Source: Pohlia nutans (Eukaryota > Streptophyta > Bryopsida > Bryales > Mniaceae). Taken from it: 64,000 nucleotides of DNA. This document shows positions 1-10,239 of the stretch, piece by piece. The stretch spans positions 6,450,501 to 6,514,500 of the forward strand of contig CM040086.1 of assembly GCA_022496805.1 (NCBI GenBank), read 5' to 3'. The notes beneath the pieces were generated by a model. It did no database searches, had not been told where the DNA came from, and worked only from the letters and a program-made list of their open reading frames with translations. The stretch's first letter is position 1; every line of letters begins with the position of its first letter. The position numbers and the translations under genes were made by a program.

Positions 1-41
1 TCTACTTGCCGCAAAGACATTTTGAGACGTTTAGGGGTTAA
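1..41. mobile_element. Right end of a TTAA-flanked MITE, cut by window edge
   Basis: The segment ends GACGTTTAGGGGTTAA, the same terminus found on complete TTAA-bounded elements elsewhere in the window (for example 39321-39650). The left part lies outside the window. Confidence 0.5.
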
Positions 42-416
42 GGTCAACCTATAGTTAGCACTTTGGAAATGCATAACTTATTCATACGGTGTCCGTATAA
101 TGCATGCTAAAGTGTGTTGGAATTGTCTTGAACTTGGTAATAAGACCCACTGCAAATATTTTATGTGTTATGTGTGTAAATAGGCTCAATTGCTAAGGTG
201 AACACTTTTAGGTATAGTTACCTTAGTGGAGTGTGATAATAACAAAAGTGCCTGGATTAAGAAACAACTGGTTCATATTGCAGGAGTGTAGGACTTCCAG
301 GAGCAAGATTGGAAGTCAACTCACAAACTTCAGTTGTAGTGGCAGGAAACTGGGATCTCAATAGCTCACTAGAACCGCATTGATGTAAATTTCAGCTTTT
401 GTGTTGAACTCAAACC
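42..416. other. Intergenic, no gene seen
   Basis: No convincing reading frame, RNA gene or repeat boundary. It ends at a TATA-like motif. Confidence 0.5.
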
Positions 417-425
417 TATAAAAGG
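416..425 (+). promoter_or_regulatory. TATA-box-like motif
   Basis: CTATAAAAGG stands just upstream of the change from AT-rich to GC-richer sequence and about 400 bp before the ~280-bp tandem repeats. It could drive transcription of the repeat tract and the retrotransposon downstream; this is inferred from motif and position only. Confidence 0.3.
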
Positions 426-816
426 TCTAAATCCATTCAGAGTTGAAGCGATGGCCTGCTGAGAGCGGAGTGGAGGTGAAGAGAGCGATGGCCTGTTGTG
501 CGCCTGAAGGAGAGCTGTGAGTATCCAAATCTCCCAACGATCGAGGGTGATCCCTGCACCGTAGAAGACTGGTACTACAGCTTGGAGAGAAGTCGCCGTT
601 CCGTAGCATGAGTTGAGTTTGCTAGCAGAGGTTCCGCCATCGTGAGTCTGCAGATCGTTGGTGCAAGGAGGCAGATTGAGGCGTGAGGTGCAGATCGTGA
701 TGCATGGAGACAGATCGGTGAAGGGAGGGTGACAGATCGGGGAAGGTGAACCTGAGATCGGTCAGAGGCTGTGTGGTTTGAACGGCCGGTAAAGCAGAGC
801 GTCGACAACAATGATC

Positions 817-1560
817 GGTGTGGGGTCCCGATCGGTGTGAGCAGGTCGTGAGTTCGAGATCCCGGCGTGCTTGTGTTTGCAGATCCCAGCTGGTTTTGCA
901 GATCCCGGTGCGTTTTTGAGTTGTGCCCTCTTTGTGCAATCGCGAGCTTTGTGCAGCCGCGTGCTTAAGTTGAGTACACCGAAGCGGGCTGAGTTGAGCA
1001 GTGAGATTCAGCTGGATACTGCAGATCGGCCGACGGAGTGCATGAGTCATTAGATCGGAACGACCATGCTTGTAGCGGAGTGTTCGATCAGGGTTCTATT
1101 GGTGTGAGGTCCCGATCGATGAGAGCAGGTCGTATGTCCGAGATCCCGACGTACTTGTGTTCGCAGATCCCGGCTAGTTTTACAGATCCCGGCGTGTCTT
1201 GAGTTGTGCCCTCTTTATGCAATCGCGAGCTTTGTGCAGCCGCGTGCTTAAGTTGCGTTCATCCAGGCGGGCTGAGTTGAGCAGTAAGATTCAGCCGGTT
1301 ACTGCAGATTAGTCGACGGTGTTCAATAGATCGGAACGAGCATGCTTGGTTAGCGTAGTGTGCGACCAGGGCTCAATCGGTGTGGGGTCGCGAGCGGTGT
1401 AGAGCAGATCGTGAGTCCGTGATTCAGATGTGCTTGTGTTTGTGGGCACTCTTGATTAACAGTGGGTTCTGATCAGGGTTTTTGCTTGAGTAGGTCAATA
1501 GATCAATACGAGCGCGCTTGGTTAGCAGAGTTTTCGATTAGGGCTCAACTAGATCGGAAA
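817..1560 (+). repeat. Tandem repeat, ~280-bp units (two full, one shortened)
   Basis: Units begin with GGTGTGRGGTCSCGA at about 817, 1101 and 1379 (spacing 284 and 278). The first two also share a block with GCAATCGCGAGCTTTGTGCA and a GCGGGCTGAGTTGAGCAGT block. The third lacks its middle and rejoins at the GATCRRWACGAGC block before a fourth start near 1540. The tract is rich in GATC and CG and differs sharply from the A-rich frame downstream. It could be a monomer-type 5' leader of the retrotransposon or an older unrelated repeat; the 5' edge of the retrotransposon was not located. Confidence 0.75.
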
Positions 1561-1958
1561 CCGTACATAGCTCGTTACAATTTGATGTAACTGTAAAGGT
1601 TACAGTCAAGTGTGTATGAGTGATCAGTGTATTCAAACGCTCTGCTTGCAGCTGCTACAACCATCTCAGCATCAAGCCCTTCATCGCCATGTTGGTAACC
1701 TTAACTCGTCATCTGCAGCACCGTTCTCAATTCTCTCCTGCCTGCATCACCAGACCAGCTCACGAAGCTGCCAAACCTGCACTAGCATTACTCATACACA
1801 TTGCAGGAAGGGGACCCTCGTGGCTGCAGAATAGTACACTGATAAGGGTTATGAGCGGTGTGACATTCCCGGAGTGAAAAGAACCCGAAGCGGATCTTTG
1901 AACATCGGGTCTCCACACCAAATCATAACCGGCCTCGGTTGTATTAACTCAGCCCTTT
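1561..1958. other. Leader-like region before retrotransposon frames
   Basis: No gene recognised. Short frames here lack any family resemblance. Composition shifts from GC-richer to A/C-rich toward the right, so this may be part of the retrotransposon 5' untranslated region. Confidence 0.35.
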
Positions 1959-2726
1959 GTGTCACAGAGGCCGGAGCTCATCCTTCCCACCACTACAACT
2001 AGCAGAACATCAACCAAGCCGCACCAAGAAGAGTTTGCGACCACGACGTACGACCACAAATTCAGCACAAAAGGTAAGTTCTCTAACCCTTACCACAATT
2101 ATGCATTCATTAACTCAATAGATAGTAATGTCAATAACACTATTTTACTTCATCATAATAGCATAATTACAAATAACTTAGAGCATAATTTTCAAAACCA
2201 CACTCGAATTACTCATCATTTCCATGGAGCCTATAACAAAACTAATAAGAGACCTAGTCACCTCTACAAAGCCCAATTGCACGCGCAAAAGGGAGGAGGA
2301 GATGAAGGCATTATCTTAAAAACCCACAAAATCAATTGCAATCATTGTGTTCAACAGATGGCAAGCAGAGAAAAAGCAGTACACGACGCCATTATGGGGA
2401 GTCCCAGCGACACCAACATGGAGGAGACCAACCAAACCAAGAGGGCACAAGAAAAAGGAGGAGGTAGCTCAAGCAAAAGGAAGAAGAAGAAAAATCAAAT
2501 AGTTTGCCCACAAAAAATGTGTATTTACACCAAAAAAAAGAAAAAAAGAAAAACCAAAGAAAAAAACCAAAAAATGTTGAACATATTTAAAAACAAAAAA
2601 GAAGGAAAAAAAGAAGAAAAAAACATGATAAAACAAAACTCAATAAGGTATTTAGAAATACCAAAAACAAAAATACAAAAACAAAAACAAATAAACACTT
2701 CAAACAAACAAACAAACACATCATAA
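1959..2726 (+). pseudogene. Retrotransposon 5' frame, Lys/Asn-rich, ORF1-like
   Basis: Open frame of about 255 codons in phase with the 2A and endonuclease segments downstream. The C-terminal half is extremely rich in Lys, Asn and Gln. There is a single CNHC cysteine pair near the middle but no complete zinc knuckle or RRM. The first codon at this position is GTG, so the real start is uncertain; a good GTAAGT donor-like site lies inside at about 2075. It ends in TAA (2724-2726) and the same frame reopens at once, so the stop looks like a nonsense mutation. A nucleic-acid-binding role would fit an ORF1 but is not shown by a recognised domain. Confidence 0.4.
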
Positions 2727-3566
2727 AAATTACCAAAAAACACTACCTATAAATCACAAAATACAAAACAAAACGTACGAAAACCTCATAAAACCAAAAA
2801 TATTTCAAAAATTAAAACAATCAATTATACACCCTTCTACAAAAGAAAAAAGCAAAACAATACCACAAATAATTATACCAACAAGCAAGAAGTATCTACA
2901 CACCAAAAAACAAAAACAAAAAAACTCAAAAAACAAAAACAAACAATAATAAAAATAAAAATAACAAAAAATATTTATGGACACACATCAACAAAAAACA
3001 AAAAATCTCCCAAAAATAATAAAGATAAAAATAAACAACAACAACACCGGACTCGGCCTACCGGCCTCGTCCAAAATAAACAAACAAAAAAAGAAAAAAT
3101 AACACAAAAAACTCCTCTAAAAAGAAATTTTTTATATCAAATATTACTATTATGCGGGGACATCGAAACCAACCCCGGACCTATGCCTGACTTACTAAAA
3201 ACACACCCACCTTCACATAGAAGAAGATCAAAAGCATACTTTATACCAAACACAACTAAATTACAGCCAGAATACAAACATTTAGCAAAACTATTTTCAC
3301 CCATTCTAAATATAACACACCCAAATCACGCGGAAGCCAAAAATGATTACCCACACATATCAAAATACATTTACCAAAATCAACACCATCCATCAGCTAG
3401 AATACTGTACGCTCTTATCATTACAATCAGTCCATCAAAAGAAACATGTGACCAAATCCTAATACAAACTCCAAATCCTGATTGGACAACATTACTTCTA
3501 GAAAAAATGACCATACTACAAAACCCACCTGAAAGACATATCTCAACTACACATCCATATACATAA
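2727..3566 (+). pseudogene. Retrotransposon frame segment carrying 2A motif
   Basis: Open, in phase with the segments on both sides, bounded by TAA at 2724 and TAA at 3564. The first part is Lys/Gln/Asn-rich. At 3144-3182 it encodes LLLCGDIETNPGP, a complete 2A-type motif, followed directly by ATG at 3183. About 127 codons follow with no recognised domain. The 2A motif would release an upstream product and let the downstream endonuclease/RT polyprotein start with Pro. The terminal TAA is followed by 34 open codons leading to the endonuclease, so it is probably also a nonsense mutation. Confidence 0.65.
3144..3182 (+). other. 2A ribosome-skipping (StopGo) motif
   Basis: Codons read LLLCGDIETNPG then P. 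This matches the D(V/I)ExNPG-P core that makes eukaryotic ribosomes skip a peptide bond between Gly and Pro, preceded by the usual hydrophobic Leu run. 2A motifs are known from several non-LTR retrotransposons (trypanosome L1Tc, sea urchin and amphioxus elements). The motif lies in the same frame as the endonuclease. Activity is inferred from the motif only. Confidence 0.85.
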
Positions 3567-4760
3567 TTCATAAATAATAATCAAAATTTAATAAACCCGC
3601 CAAATATTGTCCACAAAGAAATCTATACTTTTATTCATCAACATAATGGCTCAATAACTCTTCAAAATATGATTGACAAATTTCCATTCCTCCCTATAAA
3701 CCTATTAGAAGAAACCTTAAAAATACAAGAACCAGTACATGGATATACTCACCCCCCACCACTTCCAAACATACCCACAATACAACCACAGGAAATACAT
3801 ACAACAAATCATAATACGAGATTTATTACATGGAATGCATCATCACTAAATACGGCCCTTCCCAATTTGCATGAATTAATTACCAACACTCCCGATGAAC
3901 CCGCTATCATCACAATACAAGAAACTAAATTAACCGCTACAAAATCCACCAAATATATACAAAACCTTTTCCCAAAATACAAATTACTTTTTAACAACAC
4001 ACATGCTTTAACAAGATGCATGCAACAAAGAATGCCATACTCTCCCGCAAGAGGTGGTCTCCTCACACTAATAAATCAAAAATACGCATACCCCGGCAAT
4101 ATCACTAAAATCCCAACTCCTAAAGAAATATCCCCATATCTACAAATAATAAAAATTGATAATAAACCACTACAAACTTGGCTAATCGCCCATATGTACA
4201 TGCCATCACATGCAGACGACATACAATTTATACCAATGATTCAACACAACATAACACAACAAATAAATGCACACCCAAATGCCACACATATATTATGCGG
4301 TGACTTTAATAGAGACATAGCACTTATTGGCAGACAAAATGCAACCGACACAACCCCACCACAAATAGAAGACATTGAATGGAGAACATTTACAAATAAT
4401 CTCCAACTAGAATACATCCCAACAGATTGCCCATTCACCAGACAAGGGGGACTAAACTATAATCAAACCAGTCTAATCGATGGATACTACATCAAAACAC
4501 CGGATAACACTTTATACACATCAACCACAAATAATGACCATAACCTTAATTCTGACCACTCGCCAGTAACGCTATACATACCACCAAACACACTATTAGC
4601 AAGACCGACACCAATAACAAACAAAATAACGAGAATTCTAAACCCCATACCACAAGAAAACATGGAAAAATTCAAAATAGAATATTTCGAAGAAAATGCT
4701 CTACAAATAAATGAACTTATCACAACACTATCAAACGACCAACTAACAGACATTCAATGA
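3567..4760 (+). pseudogene. APE-type endonuclease domain of retrotransposon
   Basis: Target-nicking domain of LINEs (exonuclease-endonuclease-phosphatase fold). Visible catalytic landmarks: Asn in TWNA (~3831), Glu in IQETK (codon 3921), the GDFN motif (4299-4310), and Ser-Asp-His in SDHS (4551-4562). All are intact, so the domain itself is not obviously dead. The segment opens after TAA 3564 without a start codon until ATG 3669 and ends in TGA 4758-4760, beyond which the frame continues. It most likely belonged to one polyprotein with the 2A segment and the RT. Confidence 0.8.
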
Positions 4761-5201
4761 CAAACATCCTGTACAAAACTAGACCAGATGATACAAAACA
4801 TATCAAACAAAATACAAGAAACTTGTAGTGCACCACCGCTCCCAACATTAACAAACCGTACTTCCCAACAAGGAGGCTTCCTCTCAAGAAAACTTCAAAA
4901 AACATGGAAAAAACACCTATCCACCTACCATTTAATCAGAAAAACAATCTACATCACAAAAAATAATCAAAATTGGCAAACACATCCAATAATCGAAGAA
5001 TTAAAAACTCACACAAATGTCACCATTCCACCTCTCCCAACCCAAGAACATAATCAACAAGAATGGATCCAATCACTAGTAGAAATAGCCAAAACAGCAA
5101 AAATACAAGCCCGTAAAATCACCACAAAATACACCCAAAGTTGTATAAAAAAGAAATATCAAAATACAGACAACTATACGACAAAAGCCCAAAGAAAATA
5201 A
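4761..5201 (+). pseudogene. Linker between endonuclease and RT, frame change inside
   Basis: Continues the endonuclease frame after TGA 4758. Encodes a basic, Lys/Thr/Gln-rich linker with no known domain and stops at TAA 5199-5201. The RT frame is open from 5117, so the junction must fall in 5117-5201. At 5147-5153 the heptamer A AAA AAG lies in the zero frame; slipping back one base there joins exactly into the RT frame. A one-base change in this A-run would do the same. Confidence 0.6.
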
Positions 5202-8200
5202 ACAAAAAAGTCTTCAAAAACCAAGAAACACCACCATTAGATTGCATTATAGACAAAAACAACAACATACTAACCAGTCCAGAAGACATAGCAAACGAAA
5301 TCCACATACAGCAATCAATTAGCAATAGACCTATAGTACCAACATGTTACTACCAACCCGAACACCCAGCACAATGCACTTGCGGAGTCAGACAATACCC
5401 ATGGCACGATCTTGATGGCTTTGTAATAGAAAAAAGAGGAAACCCACAAATTCCACTCTATAAACACTTTGATAAAGAAACATACGACATGTGTCTTAAA
5501 CACCTATCAAACAACAAAACCCCAGGCCCAGACAAAATCCCCAACTCTATACTAAAAAACATGCCCAAAAGCTTCCATAAACTACTTTTTTTATTTTTTA
5601 CTCATTGTTACAAACAAAAACAAATCCCAGCCTCATGGAAAATAAGCCTAACCATACTATTATACAAAAAAGGAGACCCAGCACAATTGCCAAACCACAG
5701 ACCAATTGCACTTGCAAATACAATATACAAATTCTTCACCAGTACACTAACATACATATTATCAGCATATGGTGAAAAATTCCAAATCCTACACGATAGT
5801 CAAGAAGGATTCAGAGCAGAAAGAAGCACAGCAAGACAACTACAACTCCTCATCGCAGCACTAGAAGACGCAAAATTTACAAATCAAAACATATACCTAC
5901 TATACATAGACTTCAAAAATGCATTTGGCTCTTTAGACCATGCAAGACTCTTAGCTATAATGGAAGACCTTGGATTCCCGACAGATGCAGTAATGCTAGT
6001 AGGAAACATATACTCCCACTCAAACACTGTATTTATCGGAGAACACTTTGGCAAAACAAAACCAATACCGATTCAAAGAGGAACCATACAAGGAGACACA
6101 CTTAGTCCATATCTCTTCTTAATTTTTCTAGAACCACTTTTGAGGTGGTTACAAAGAGGAGAAAATGGATATACATTTGGTACATCAAAAATCAAAATCA
6201 GCTCCGCAGCATACGCAGATGATCTAGCAGCTATATCAAATAATACAAAATCACTTCAAATACAACTAAACAAAATTGACAAATTCTGTGAATGGGCAGG
6301 CATGGACTTGGGAGTCACAAAATGTGCCGTCACCGGTTGCCCAAATAAATCCAAAATGCCACCAAACAAATTCAAAACCCACATGACAAACCAAAAAATC
6401 AGTTACAGAGACCAATTAATACCAATACTCCATCAAAATGAACCTTATGCCTACTTGGGCATACAGTTAGTTCCATCACTAAAATGGAAACTCCAAACAC
6501 ATATCACCACAACTAAAATAATAGACCAATGTAAACAACTATCAAAATGCCCTGCCACTATCAAACAAAAAATCAGTATGGTGGATACAGTAATCAGAGC
6601 AGGCATAGCCTACAGTTTCTTTGCAGTCCCTTATTCACTACCAACTATCAAAAAACTTGATAAGAAAATTATTGCAATCCAAAAAACAATATGTGGACTA
6701 CCTAAAAGCACTGCAAACATAATAACACAACTACCCCATGATTTATTTGGACTAGAAGCCTTCTCTCTAAAAAACGCCTACCTCAGATGCATTAGTGAAC
6801 AACTTCGAAATGCACTTAACGACAAAGGAAGGCTTGGAATAATATATAAAGGACTAATACAGCACATACTTGTTAAAGCCGGCGGTGCCGAAAACATCCC
6901 ACGAATTAAGTGCCAAGATTGCATTACATCACCTACAACACGTACATTATTCCTTCTGCACACAGAAGTTGGTATACACCTTAAAAACACAGAAGAGAAC
7001 TTTCAACTCAATATGACTGAACTAGAACGAGAATGGCGTTCTGCAGTCATAAATGACCTACCACAATTAGACCCAAAGCTCTCCACCAAATTATTATATA
7101 AATTAATGGCACACAAAATCTACAATATTAATCAAATCATCCTTCCCAACGGCACAAAACTAATGTCACCAGAAGAATTTAAAATATACTATCAAAATCC
7201 AACTAAACTAGACAAAAGTGCACTAAACATAGCAGAACAACTCTTCTGTGAACCAAAATGTGACGAAGATTGCCCAAACCCATGTCAGATACACTTACCA
7301 CCCCGTACTCTAAAAAATAAATACAAAATATACAACCATAGAATAATACCAAGAACACCAACAAATCCCGTACAAGGCCCTCAACCTCCACAACAACCAG
7401 CCCCACCACAAAACATAAAAAACGACCCCATAAGATTCCCCATTCACACAATACTAAACCACAAAACAATTACAACTAAAGACAAATATAAAATACCAAA
7501 AAAATACAACACCTATCTATGTCAATGGATAGACACAAACCATATAACATATAATAAATGGTTAGTACAACGCGAACTATTTCCACTAAATCTGCCAATA
7601 GTAATACATCATAATATAAACCTACTTACAAATTACTATACAAATTTTAAAAACAAACACTATCAAAATATTATAAATACACAACTTACGCTCGAACAAA
7701 ACAGAGACACTAGACACATCCCACCCCCAACAATAACTCCCTACATCAAAACATCCACAATTGAATGCAACCCAGACAGAGACATAGACACAAATAAGTA
7801 CACCATTCAAACACAAAATGATAAAACCCACATATATAATGACATCGGTAAATATATCACTACCATTCCAACTACAAGAATAAAATGGTTATGGCAACAA
7901 TATAACAACAATAAATACAACAACCACAGACTAATACCTGCTATACAACCATTTGAAACGGAAGTAGTCTGGTTATACCAAAGATACGAACACAAAAACC
8001 ACAAAAAGAATACAATAAAAACACCACACCATACCATTCCATCCAGCATTCTAGACACACTAATAACAACATTTAATATAACACACTCATACTTTTCCTC
8101 ACCAATTACATGTTCCATGAAATCTACCCAATTCTTCTCTACATTCGCTAGAGATAAGATTTTTGGCTCACTGGGAACAGCCTTTCAATACAAATGGAAA

Positions 8201-10192
8201 GGTATTGGATATGCTCACCCAAATGACGCCGAAACAACACAACAAGCAATACACTGGGCTAGACTAGCAGCAAAACAAGACCCAGAATCTGTCACCATTT
8301 TAGCAATCTCGGACACCAACTGGTACCAAAACCTATCACCATACAACGGACCTTTTCCGGACACGCATGTCATTATACACTTTGCCGGGGACACCATTAC
8401 GTATGACGAACCAACAATCCCATTAATACCCAACAAAACCCGAAACGAACCACTTGCAATACACATATGGTGCATTCATCATCAAAACAACAACATTGGC
8501 ACAACAAACCAAATAAACACCATAAACACAGCAATTGAAAATCTACAAATTACACAATACCATACACAAACAGCACCACCAACAGCATTAAACACAAAAG
8601 TTAACAAAAGCACAAAATGGAACAAACTTCTATACCCACCCTATAACAATCTACAAAACATGTGGATCGATCCCCTTCCAAACTTCGAAATTAACACTAC
8701 ACTAAAATTTCTACCACAATACAGCTATTACACAGATGGATCCTTTTTACCACCTAAAGAAGCGGATGATGGCCATTGGAAAAAAGAAAAAGCTGGATAT
8801 GGCATATACAACTCAACAAAACCAGATGTACAAATATCAAAAAGACTGCCTGGGCTACAAACATGCTTCAGAGCAGAATTGATGGCCATACACGAAACCC
8901 TTTCACTAATCACCACTCGATATATGAACGAACCTGCACATATTTTTACTGATTGCCTCAATTGTATACATGTTCTAAACACACAACTAAAACACCCTAC
9001 CCAACAAAATAACCACGCAGATAAAATCATATTAAAAGAAATGGTTGAAATGCTACAAAAGCGTACACAACCCACCACAATCTACAAAGTTAAAGCACAC
9101 ACCAAAATCAACGGAAATGAACACGCAGATCAGCTCGCAAAAGAAGGAACCATGAAAAGAGGCTATCAACCAGCAACAAACCCAGACGAATTTGCACACA
9201 CCACACCTTACTACTTCCAAAAAGATACCTGGCCCGGCCGTATCAAACGACCAGACAAAGGCCCTGTTAGATGCTTGGAAGAATACATCAAGAAACATGA
9301 CCGTGAACATAACCTCGAACTATTGGCAGAACACTTCCCCAACATCAACAAATGGACAACAAACCCCATCATAGATAACGAAATGTCCAATGACTTTTGG
9401 AAAAACCCAGAAATAACAGACGCACAAAAAACAAGCATACTAAAATTTAGAACCGGTCAATACATGGGTAATGCCAGAAAACAATTAATTTTCGGCATAC
9501 AAAGATTCCCCTCAAAAACATGTTCCATATGTAATTCACAAGATGCAGATACATGGCTACATGTACTTTTAATATGCAAACAACACCACATACACGCACT
9601 AAGAACCAAAAGACACAATAAAGCGGTATGGGAACTAAGAAAATTAATATTATCCTCAAATAAATCAAGATGCTACACTCTCATGAATGCGGGCACATTC
9701 AACAATAACCCACAAGAAAATACAGTTCCTTCATGGTTATTACCATGTACTTGTAATCAACAAAGATGTCAATGTAATGCTAGATTCAAACCAGATATAA
9801 TATGCATTAAAGGCCTCCCATACCAAAGCCCACCTCCTCTAAACCCCGATGATAACTTAACCATACAATTTATAGAATTCACATACACAAACAACAGATT
9901 TTCACCAGAAACAATTGGCAGAATTTTTTTAAAATACCAACCTCTAATTAATAATATCATACAACAAGGTTGGAAAGTAGATCCCATCATAGTCATTACA
10001 GCTGGAGCTAGAGGAACCACACATGTCCCCTCAATGAAACAACTCGAAACAAAATTTAACATTTGCGAAACCTCCATAAAACACACATTCAAAGCAATAA
10101 ATACCATTGCCATACAATATGCCGGATCTATCCTTTTACATAAAAGACGTATAGAGAATAATCAAACAATACCAACAGACGTAGTACATTAA
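5141..10192 (+). CDS. Retrotransposon RT / RNase H / CCHC / RLE-like polyprotein
   Basis: An intact 1683-codon frame; its first codon (TTG) is arbitrary because it continues the upstream frame. RT spans residues ~125-450: TPGPDKIP near 128, motif A YIDF with D257, motif B GTIQGD from 314, motif C Y358-A-D-D361. A Cys-rich patch CDEDCPNPC starts at 707. Residues ~990-1090 form a compact region with FARDKIFGS and AHPND that I cannot assign. RNase H: D1199 (TDGS), E1246, D1271, H1320, D1330, the full catalytic set. CCHC finger: C1461, C1464, H1474, C1479. Then KPD with D1552, IEFT with E1579, LKYQPL and GARG (~1622), a pattern resembling restriction-like endonucleases of R2/NeSL/Dualen elements. 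RLE is inferred; RT and RNase H are clear. Confidence 0.85.
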   Translation: MYKKEISKYRQLYDKSPKKINKKVFKNQETPPLDCIIDKNNNILTSPEDIANEIHIQQSISNRPIVPTCYYQPEHPAQCTCGVRQYPWHDLDGFVIEKRGNPQIPLYKHFDKETYDMCLKHLSNNKTPGPDKIPNSILKNMPKSFHKLLFLFFTHCYKQKQIPASWKISLTILLYKKGDPAQLPNHRPIALANTIYKFFTSTLTYILSAYGEKFQILHDSQEGFRAERSTARQLQLLIAALEDAKFTNQNIYLLYIDFKNAFGSLDHARLLAIMEDLGFPTDAVMLVGNIYSHSNTVFIGEHFGKTKPIPIQRGTIQGDTLSPYLFLIFLEPLLRWLQRGENGYTFGTSKIKISSAAYADDLAAISNNTKSLQIQLNKIDKFCEWAGMDLGVTKCAVTGCPNKSKMPPNKFKTHMTNQKISYRDQLIPILHQNEPYAYLGIQLVPSLKWKLQTHITTTKIIDQCKQLSKCPATIKQKISMVDTVIRAGIAYSFFAVPYSLPTIKKLDKKIIAIQKTICGLPKSTANIITQLPHDLFGLEAFSLKNAYLRCISEQLRNALNDKGRLGIIYKGLIQHILVKAGGAENIPRIKCQDCITSPTTRTLFLLHTEVGIHLKNTEENFQLNMTELEREWRSAVINDLPQLDPKLSTKLLYKLMAHKIYNINQIILPNGTKLMSPEEFKIYYQNPTKLDKSALNIAEQLFCEPKCDEDCPNPCQIHLPPRTLKNKYKIYNHRIIPRTPTNPVQGPQPPQQPAPPQNIKNDPIRFPIHTILNHKTITTKDKYKIPKKYNTYLCQWIDTNHITYNKWLVQRELFPLNLPIVIHHNINLLTNYYTNFKNKHYQNIINTQLTLEQNRDTRHIPPPTITPYIKTSTIECNPDRDIDTNKYTIQTQNDKTHIYNDIGKYITTIPTTRIKWLWQQYNNNKYNNHRLIPAIQPFETEVVWLYQRYEHKNHKKNTIKTPHHTIPSSILDTLITTFNITHSYFSSPITCSMKSTQFFSTFARDKIFGSLGTAFQYKWKGIGYAHPNDAETTQQAIHWARLAAKQDPESVTILAISDTNWYQNLSPYNGPFPDTHVIIHFAGDTITYDEPTIPLIPNKTRNEPLAIHIWCIHHQNNNIGTTNQINTINTAIENLQITQYHTQTAPPTALNTKVNKSTKWNKLLYPPYNNLQNMWIDPLPNFEINTTLKFLPQYSYYTDGSFLPPKEADDGHWKKEKAGYGIYNSTKPDVQISKRLPGLQTCFRAELMAIHETLSLITTRYMNEPAHIFTDCLNCIHVLNTQLKHPTQQNNHADKIILKEMVEMLQKRTQPTTIYKVKAHTKINGNEHADQLAKEGTMKRGYQPATNPDEFAHTTPYYFQKDTWPGRIKRPDKGPVRCLEEYIKKHDREHNLELLAEHFPNINKWTTNPIIDNEMSNDFWKNPEITDAQKTSILKFRTGQYMGNARKQLIFGIQRFPSKTCSICNSQDADTWLHVLLICKQHHIHALRTKRHNKAVWELRKLILSSNKSRCYTLMNAGTFNNNPQENTVPSWLLPCTCNQQRCQCNARFKPDIICIKGLPYQSPPPLNPDDNLTIQFIEFTYTNNRFSPETIGRIFLKYQPLINNIIQQGWKVDPIIVITAGARGTTHVPSMKQLETKFNICETSIKHTFKAINTIAIQYAGSILLHKRRIENNQTIPTDVVH

Positions 10193-10202
10193 AAGAGGGG
10201 GG

Positions 10203-10222
10203 GTAGTGGTGAAAACCACTGC
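10203..10222 (+). other. GAAA-tetraloop hairpin just after the stop codon
   Basis: GTAGTGGT-GAAA-ACCACTGC: an 8-bp stem (one G-T wobble) closed by a GNRA-type loop, 10 nt after the RT stop. It could be an RT-recognition or RNA-stability element. The structure is read by eye. Confidence 0.55.
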
Positions 10223-10239
10223 TAGCCACTCTTCAAATC

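Noticed and set aside
2724..4760. Stops in the retrotransposon as evidence of an altered genetic code
   Set aside because: Host genes end in standard TGA/TAG and have no internal stops; nonsense decay is simpler.
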